Positions 59,336 through 64,000 of a DNA stretch of 64,000 nt are shown in pieces. The position numbers were made by a program, and so were the translations under genes. The stretch is from Magicicada septendecula (lineage: Eukaryota > Arthropoda > Insecta > Hemiptera > Cicadidae). The DNA lies in contig CM068373.1 of NCBI GenBank assembly GCA_034769895.1, positions 283,931,379 to 283,995,378 on the forward strand, in the 5' to 3' direction. Numbering within the stretch: the stretch's first letter is position 1; each line of letters begins with the position of its first letter. Below the pieces are notes generated by a model. That model did no database searches. It worked only from the letters and a program-made list of their open reading frames with translations, and was not told the origin of the DNA.

Positions 59336-62300
59336 TCAACGTATATCGAACGCATAATTTATAACGGATTTTCTCGCTTGCTGAATTATCTCGCGTCTGG
59401 GTTGACAGAGTTTATAATGACCGTACGCCAGTGTTGTTTCACCGTCATCCAAGACATATCGTTTGTCATCGTATGGTGACAGCGATAATTTTGTAAGCTT
59501 TCTTGTGTATATGTTATGTTTTTCGCTTTGGATAGTCTGCGCCGTAGTATAAGTTTGAGAAGTGGTCTTTACACATTGTTTATAAAGTTGATGTTTCAAC
59601 TGTGTAGCTATCGCGGAACGTGGCACACCTTTCGCTACCTTTTTCTCTTTATCGTTTGCCGTAACGAATGAATAACATTTTGCGCGCAACCCGACAAATT
59701 CAAGTATCGGTATTCCATTTGTTTCGTCTTTAAAAGTACCCAACTTTTTCTTGTTTGTTTCACTATAGCACGGATGTGCCTTAGGGTACTCCGACGTGTC
59801 AAAGAGTTCGAGATGCTCCTCCATGTCTTTGTACACATCGTCGGTGCGAATGTCGTACAACAGAGAGTCAGTGTCCGTCATACATAGACGTGCACGTGAC
59901 CCGTACGTATTCATCGTGAATCCGTAATGGAACCGATACATAATCAGCTTACTAATATCCAATACACTGAACCCAACGTACAAAGGTCGGTTCAGTGTAA
60001 TGAATGTTTTTTTCATCGTGAGACCTACCAGGTCCTCGTTATAGATGAAGAAATGTTGTAGCCTGGGGTTAGCGGTTAGTTTGTGAAGTTTCTTCTCGTT
60101 TGGAACTAACTTGAAATCGATTCGCTTTCGTACGTTTTCCAACGATTTTCCGTACGGTGCGTTATTCATTAACTTAAAAAAGTCTTTTTCAAAGGTGTTT
60201 CTGGCTTCCTTTCGTCGCTCCGTATTAAAATCGATGAAAGGTTTCAACCATACGCACTGTGTGAATGCTAACACACGGTGAATCGCTTTCAACTCCATTC
60301 CTAGTTCGAGGTAGAGTTTCAGTGTTCTGTAATGAACAATGTATTTTGTCTTGTCCTCGAGGGACGTTATCAGTTTCTCTACCTTACCGTTACTACACAC
60401 AAAGTCTTTTAACAGCTTCATGCGATAGCAGTACGGTGAAAGCATACTGTCCGTAATAGTACGCTTTTCAGGTGCTAAAGGGTAGTCACTGTGTAAGTCG
60501 TGTAGGTAATGTGGATACCCCAGATCGACTTCCAGGATATAACCGGTGTCACCATCGTCGCGTAACGCGTGCACGTTCAACGTATCGATCACTGTACGTT
60601 CCAACCATCGAAAACCGGACAGTGGTAAAGGCTGTGTCATAGCCGTTCCGTACAGGTTGGTACAATCGAGGTAAAGTAAATAGTTGTGCGGCTTGCTTGC
60701 GTCATAATCGGGAATGTACGGGTTGTTGGCTTTGGCGTACCTATTAGAAATTGCTGCTAAGCCGCCACGGATACCTCTTTCGATGTACAGGTGTACGTCT
60801 ATATCGCGGAGTAACTCTAACCTGACTCCTGTCATTTTCAGCATCGCGTTCCACGCTAAACCGGCGGTGGTAAAAACGTTACACGGATCGAGTTCGTAGT
60901 ACTGCAGGCTCATGTTTCGAAAGTTTTCAAATACATCAGCAAGCAGTAGTACATCCGTTTTTAAATAAAGGTCATGATAATCACCGAACGTTTGCATGTC
61001 GAAAGCCGACCAAACCGTTCGAGCGTGCGCGTAATCTTCTTCGTCTATATCCGACTCTGTCAACCCGTTGTAAAAATGTACGCGGTCCGGTAACTGCCTC
61101 TCGTCAAATTTTGAATCGTCCGTAAAGTATTCGTAAGGGTACACACCTTTACGTAACAGTAAATCAACATTACGCGTGTAAAATTGATTAAGGATTTTAA
61201 ATTTATCCGCGGATAAGTTGGAGACGAGTTTTTCAAGTGACGCGTTCATGAACCGCAGAGAATCGAGAAACCGGAGCTGACCGAGTGTAACGGAGATGTA
61301 ACGTTCGCTTGTAGTAGCGATACACGTTATTTCATCTTCCTTGTACTTTCCGAAACCTTGCATCAAATGATGCGAGTCATAGCCACTTAAATTATGGAAA
61401 AAAACCGGAACGTGTGTTGGTATTTTGTAATTTATATTACACGCATTGTGAGCAGCGCCTAAATAGTTACCCGTTATGTGGCAATGATTTCGAACCGTGT
61501 CGTCCGTTAACGGCTGCTTGCACAGATGACAGTGAGTGGCGTTTCGGAATGACCGTTCATCGGCCGCTGTCATTTGGATCGGTTTATTAAACTTTCTATC
61601 GAGTCGTTGAACGTCGGCTAAAAGCACACGAAGGAACGTGTCCACCACGTCTTTACCGCGGTATATTACAGGTTCCTTGACGGCGTTTCCCATCCAGTCA
61701 ACTATCACATAGCAGAAACTGGCTGGTATATGATGTGCCACGTTTTTACCGGTGGTCGGAACAATAAACGATTCGAAGTCAGCGTATACCGTATAAGGTA
61801 CGCGGTGACAAAGTGAAAAGTTTTTAAAATACATACACTTTTCGTCCTCGTCAGGAAGTTTTACTTTCTGTACTCCGTGCTGAGAACAGTTGCGTTCGTG
61901 TTCTTCAACTCGTTTTCGCGCCGCGTTAGTATCTTTATTGTCCGCAAATCTGTGTAGACAGTAGTTGCAATAAAACGAAGTGCCCTTTCGTTTTGTCAAC
62001 GACGAAAGCATACGCGAAAGGTTCCGTATGAGGCAGTAGTGAGTAGTGTTCGCGTCGGACAGTAGCAGTAGGTTTACGTGGTACTTTCTACCGCGATGTT
62101 CAGTGATACGTAAAGGATATACCTCGCCTTCATAGCCAAAAACGTTAACGGATATGTTTTCGTTTAATTTTTCGAACCGTTTTATCTTATTGAGTGCGAC
62201 GGGATAAGGAATGTCCTTCATGTTTATTTCTTCTTCGTACGGAAGGTAATGGCTAACGCGATGCGGGTTACACGCGATCGGGTGTATACCAGCGAGCACA

Positions 62301-62833
62301 GACCACAAGAAACACTTTTCATCGTCTACATTTTTTATATTGATAATTCCTTTCTTACTGTTTGATAATTTCGATGGTGTAGGTAGAAAGCTCGACCCCA
62401 CAAGAGGGTTGTATTTTGTAATATTTAATTCCACCGACTCGACACCGTTTTCGACCCACCCGCTTCCGTCGCGCGTGAATTTGTCAACGGATTCCATTAT
62501 TTTCTCGCTAGCTATCGAATACTGTTCATCGATATCGTCATACTGTGACTTAAGTTCTGTACGCGATCTGAATACCGCATTACAATAAATATTTTCGGTG
62601 TTTATTAATTTTTTAAAAGATACACGAACTGCTAAATACCATTTTATATAATTATTTAATGCTACGGCTTCGCTACACATCTTATCAACAACCGTGTGTT
62701 TGTAATCTAATAATACTGTTTGTGTGTTTAGTGTATTGTCAAGTATCATAAATTTTATAGTAATTACATTACCATTGATAGCACGGTGTTCGCTGCTGCT
62801 GCCGCTGCTGCTGCTGCTGCTGCTGTCGGTCAT
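59336..62833 (-). CDS. Protein-primed family B DNA polymerase (Polinton type)
   Basis: At 1165 residues the length is normal for the family, and the frame is intact. Recognisable in order are a Ser-rich N-terminus (AGC repeat), the Polinton-specific N-terminal block (YNPLVGSSFLPTP at 141-153, INIKNVDDEKCFLWSVL), a CxxC/H zinc-finger-like segment (Cys289, Cys292, His312, Cys316), exonuclease motif I with Asp352 and Glu354 (YADFES), and a CxxC...HCH...HNACN insert resembling an HNH/endonuclease VII fold (435-466). Then come exonuclease II (NLSGYDSHHL), exonuclease III (YLKTDVLLLADVF), polymerase motif A (DCTNLYG, 723-729), motif B (KLMNNAPYGK, 887-896) and motif C (MTDTDSLLYD, Asp987 and Asp989). 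It replicates the element, primed by a terminal protein. All key catalytic residues are present, so the polymerase could still be active. Confidence 0.95.
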   Translation of the reverse strand: MTDSSSSSSSGSSSEHRAINGNVITIKFMILDNTLNTQTVLLDYKHTVVDKMCSEAVALNNYIKWYLAVRVSFKKLINTENIYCNAVFRSRTELKSQYDDIDEQYSIASEKIMESVDKFTRDGSGWVENGVESVELNITKYNPLVGSSFLPTPSKLSNSKKGIINIKNVDDEKCFLWSVLAGIHPIACNPHRVSHYLPYEEEINMKDIPYPVALNKIKRFEKLNENISVNVFGYEGEVYPLRITEHRGRKYHVNLLLLSDANTTHYCLIRNLSRMLSSLTKRKGTSFYCNYCLHRFADNKDTNAARKRVEEHERNCSQHGVQKVKLPDEDEKCMYFKNFSLCHRVPYTVYADFESFIVPTTGKNVAHHIPASFCYVIVDWMGNAVKEPVIYRGKDVVDTFLRVLLADVQRLDRKFNKPIQMTAADERSFRNATHCHLCKQPLTDDTVRNHCHITGNYLGAAHNACNINYKIPTHVPVFFHNLSGYDSHHLMQGFGKYKEDEITCIATTSERYISVTLGQLRFLDSLRFMNASLEKLVSNLSADKFKILNQFYTRNVDLLLRKGVYPYEYFTDDSKFDERQLPDRVHFYNGLTESDIDEEDYAHARTVWSAFDMQTFGDYHDLYLKTDVLLLADVFENFRNMSLQYYELDPCNVFTTAGLAWNAMLKMTGVRLELLRDIDVHLYIERGIRGGLAAISNRYAKANNPYIPDYDASKPHNYLLYLDCTNLYGTAMTQPLPLSGFRWLERTVIDTLNVHALRDDGDTGYILEVDLGYPHYLHDLHSDYPLAPEKRTITDSMLSPYCYRMKLLKDFVCSNGKVEKLITSLEDKTKYIVHYRTLKLYLELGMELKAIHRVLAFTQCVWLKPFIDFNTERRKEARNTFEKDFFKLMNNAPYGKSLENVRKRIDFKLVPNEKKLHKLTANPRLQHFFIYNEDLVGLTMKKTFITLNRPLYVGFSVLDISKLIMYRFHYGFTMNTYGSRARLCMTDTDSLLYDIRTDDVYKDMEEHLELFDTSEYPKAHPCYSETNKKKLGTFKDETNGIPILEFVGLRAKCYSFVTANDKEKKVAKGVPRSAIATQLKHQLYKQCVKTTSQTYTTAQTIQSEKHNIYTRKLTKLSLSPYDDKRYVLDDGETTLAYGHYKLCQPRREIIQQARKSVINYAFDIR

Positions 62834-62844
62834 TGTGAAAGGAG

Positions 62845-62878
62845 TGAGGCCGGCTTCGCGTCGTCGGTTCCCTATATA
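62845..62878 (-). promoter_or_regulatory. Predicted polymerase promoter (TATATAG / TCACT)
   Basis: On the minus strand TATATAGG begins at 62878, and a TCACTCC initiator-like site has its A at 62845, 33 nt downstream. The ATG follows 12 nt later. Spacing is right for a TATA/initiator core promoter. Confidence 0.6.
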
Positions 62879-62879
62879 G

Positions 62880-63600
62880 ACAGTCCGGTAACCGGTGACT
62901 CTGTCGCCGCGCGCCCTTGACCGATCGGCCTCGCGAGGAGCAGCGGTGCGGGGTAGGTAGTCGTCCGGTCGTGACCGACGACGCGCGTTGCGGTGGGTGG
63001 GGTGGGGTGGGGAGTGCGGTGTAGGAAGCCGACGTCCGTGACCGATGCGGTGCGGGGTGCGGGGTAAAGGTGTGGGATGGTGGTGCGGGGTAGGGAGATA
63101 GGTTGCAGCCGGTGTCCGTGACCGAGAGGTAGGCGAGGTGCGGAGTACAGGATGCCGGCGACCTTGGCCGAAGCGCGCTCGTTGAGTCGCCTCGCGCGGG
63201 ATGTAGGGTGCGGGGTACGGGGGGCTGGGTCGTGACCGAAAGCAGATGGTGGCCCGAGACGACGCAGGGTGGGGTGCGGGGTGACCGTGACCGACGGACT
63301 CGAGTGGGGTGCGGGGTGGGGGTGGGGGGTAAACCCGGTCGTTGCGGAGCGACAGACAAAGTAATTGAACAAAATATGTAGGCGAGGTGCTGGGTGGTGG
63401 TGAGGCTCTGGGTGCGGTGTGGGGGTGCGGGGTATAATGTCATCGTCCGGTCGTGACCGAAAGCAGATGGTGGCCCGAGACGACGCGGGGTGGGGTAGGA
63501 AGCAAAATTATAGCCGTTACCGTTGCGGTGGAGGTGCGGGGTGCGGGGTAGGGTGTCGTCGTCCGGTCGTGACCGAAGGAGATGACGCTTTAGAAGGAAG
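62880..63600. repeat. G-rich divergent intergenic region with GTGACCGA repeats
   Basis: The plus strand is very rich in GGGGTGCGGGGT-type runs. GTGACCGA occurs seven times exactly (62971, 63038, 63118, 63232, 63287, 63453 and 63569), and a longer phrase, GACCGAAAGCAGATGGTGGC, is duplicated at about 63235 and 63456. A run at 63306-63329 has four G-tracts of four to six G, a strong G-quadruplex candidate. The region separates the leftward polymerase promoter from the rightward promoter at about 63624. It could be a shared enhancer or origin. Proline/histidine-rich ORFs on its minus strand are composition artefacts. Confidence 0.7.
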
Positions 63601-63623
63601 GAACGTGGTCGGGGGAAACAGAA

Positions 63624-63656
63624 TAAATACGCCAGCGTTTCCCTATGCAGTCATCA
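63624..63656 (+). promoter_or_regulatory. Predicted promoter of the rightward gene (ATAAATA / TCAGT)
   Basis: TAAATAC begins at 63624, and TCAGT has its A at 63656, 32 nt on. The ATG at 63666 follows 10 nt later. The arrangement copies that of the leftward genes. Confidence 0.55.
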
Positions 63657-63665
63657 GTACTCGCC

Positions 63666-64000
63666 ATGGAAGGAATCGTTGCTAACGCGAAATCTGTACC
63701 GAAATTTCTCCCAAAACGGGACTTAACAAGTTTAAAATTAAATGTGAAGTATCACGTTTTAGGAATGAAATTTGCGAAAACAAAATTCGGCGAATCGATT
63801 GTAGTCGACTTAGAAGATGATGGGACCTGCCCGCAGCCGGAAGAGGGACGCTTTTACGTTTATCTTCCAAAACGATGGGCTGACGTATTTACAGAGGAGC
63901 AACTAAAAGCTGTGAAGCCTTGTGTGCTATCACTTTGCGTCACATCGCACGTCCCACTACCAAACGAGAAAACGAGTGTTCAGCTAGACATCGATTATGT
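63666..64000 (+). CDS. Rightward Polinton gene of unknown role, 5' part only
   Basis: An open frame of at least 111 codons starts MEGIVANAKSVPKFLPKRD and runs off the window. Visible features are a basic N-terminus, a beta-rich-looking KYHVLGMKFAKTKFGESIVV segment, and a RFYVYLPKRWADVFTEEQL phrase about residues 69-87. This combination resembles small conserved proteins of arthropod Polintons and related elements, for which an OB-fold, single-strand DNA-binding role is a guess. It is the only rightward gene seen and has the same promoter style as the rest. The 3' end, and so the full length, cannot be judged here. Confidence 0.65.
   Translation, partial: MEGIVANAKSVPKFLPKRDLTSLKLNVKYHVLGMKFAKTKFGESIVVDLEDDGTCPQPEEGRFYVYLPKRWADVFTEEQLKAVKPCVLSLCVTSHVPLPNEKTSVQLDIDY

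Larger units (their letters stand above)
49961..64000 (-). mobile_element. Polinton/Maverick (adintovirus-type) element, left end inside window, right end outside
   Basis: The hallmark set of a Polinton is present: protein-primed family B polymerase, retroviral-type integrase, packaging ATPase, adenain-type protease, and major and minor jelly-roll capsid proteins. A PLA2 protein, a BIR protein and several conserved accessory genes are also present. The left boundary is placed at 49961 because satellite is exchanged there for a sequence starting AGT, matching the known AG(T)...(A)CT termini of Polintons. A 6-bp target duplication, predicted to be CTCTCC (49955-49960), should recur at the right end, which lies outside the window. 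Most genes point left; one points right near the window edge. Several genes are disrupted, so this copy is unlikely to make particles by itself. Confidence 0.9.

Noticed and set aside
51859..62588. Plus-strand ORFs of 60-144 codons within the leftward gene block.
   Set aside because: They are antisense shadows of the polymerase, integrase, ATPase and capsid genes, without conserved motifs or promoters.
62769..63443. Minus-strand ORFs of 224 and 166 codons rich in Pro, His and Thr.
   Set aside because: They arise from the G-rich repeat region, and one overlaps the polymerase start and its promoter.

Overview
The window is animal nuclear DNA, most likely from an invertebrate and possibly an arthropod. 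It holds two unrelated things: about 50 kb of tandem satellite (1-49960), and at least 14 kb of an endogenous Polinton/Maverick element of the adintovirus type (49961 to beyond 64000) that appears to have inserted into the satellite. I infer the host type from the eukaryotic repeat landscape, the animal-type Polinton gene set, and the arthropod-style TCAGT initiators in the element; the sequence does not name a species. No bacterial features are present.

Satellite (1-49960). The basic monomer is about 157-172 bp, and a typical copy runs from CGTTGCAGGTAAACTACCCC to ATCGTTTGCCATAGAAAA. From 1 to about 7400 the monomers are divergent and irregular. They are interspersed with four CAGACA microsatellite/hairpin modules, one unique island (about 3000-3540) and a duplicated stretch (1-830 repeats at 6586-7415). 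From about 7400 the monomers are organised into a higher-order repeat of about 3118 bp. Neighbouring units alternate as two subtypes, giving a true period of 6236-6237 bp. Between 39368 and 47610 four units have shrunk to about 2061 bp. Each unit carries a 74-codon ORF that looks like a captured gene fragment encoding an N-terminal signal anchor. The short ORFs elsewhere in the satellite are frame accidents.

Polinton (49961-64000+). The left end starts AGT at 49961, directly abutting satellite. A subterminal region with short repeats (49961-50840) comes first, then a tRNA gene on the minus strand (50842-50912) and an AT-rich stretch with three consecutive hairpins. A leftward gene block follows. 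In transcription order it encodes protein-primed family B DNA polymerase, chromodomain integrase, packaging ATPase, a conserved Polinton protein of unknown role, a BIR protein, a repeat-built fibre-like protein, a PLA2 protein with a basic tail, an adenain-type protease, minor capsid (penton) protein, major capsid protein, and two proteins of unknown role. A G-rich, GTGACCGA-repeat region (about 62880-63600) separates this block from a rightward gene that runs off the window.

Replication (polymerase), integration (integrase), packaging (ATPase), maturation (protease) and capsid genes together form a virus-like set, but this copy is damaged. The major capsid gene lacks its middle and is frameshifted, two other genes carry frameshifts, and the protease has no ATG at its expected start. 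Most genes seem to have their own compact promoter: a TATA-like box, often overlapping the stop codon of the gene before, about 32 nt from a TCAGT-type initiator, with a leader of only about 10-20 nt.
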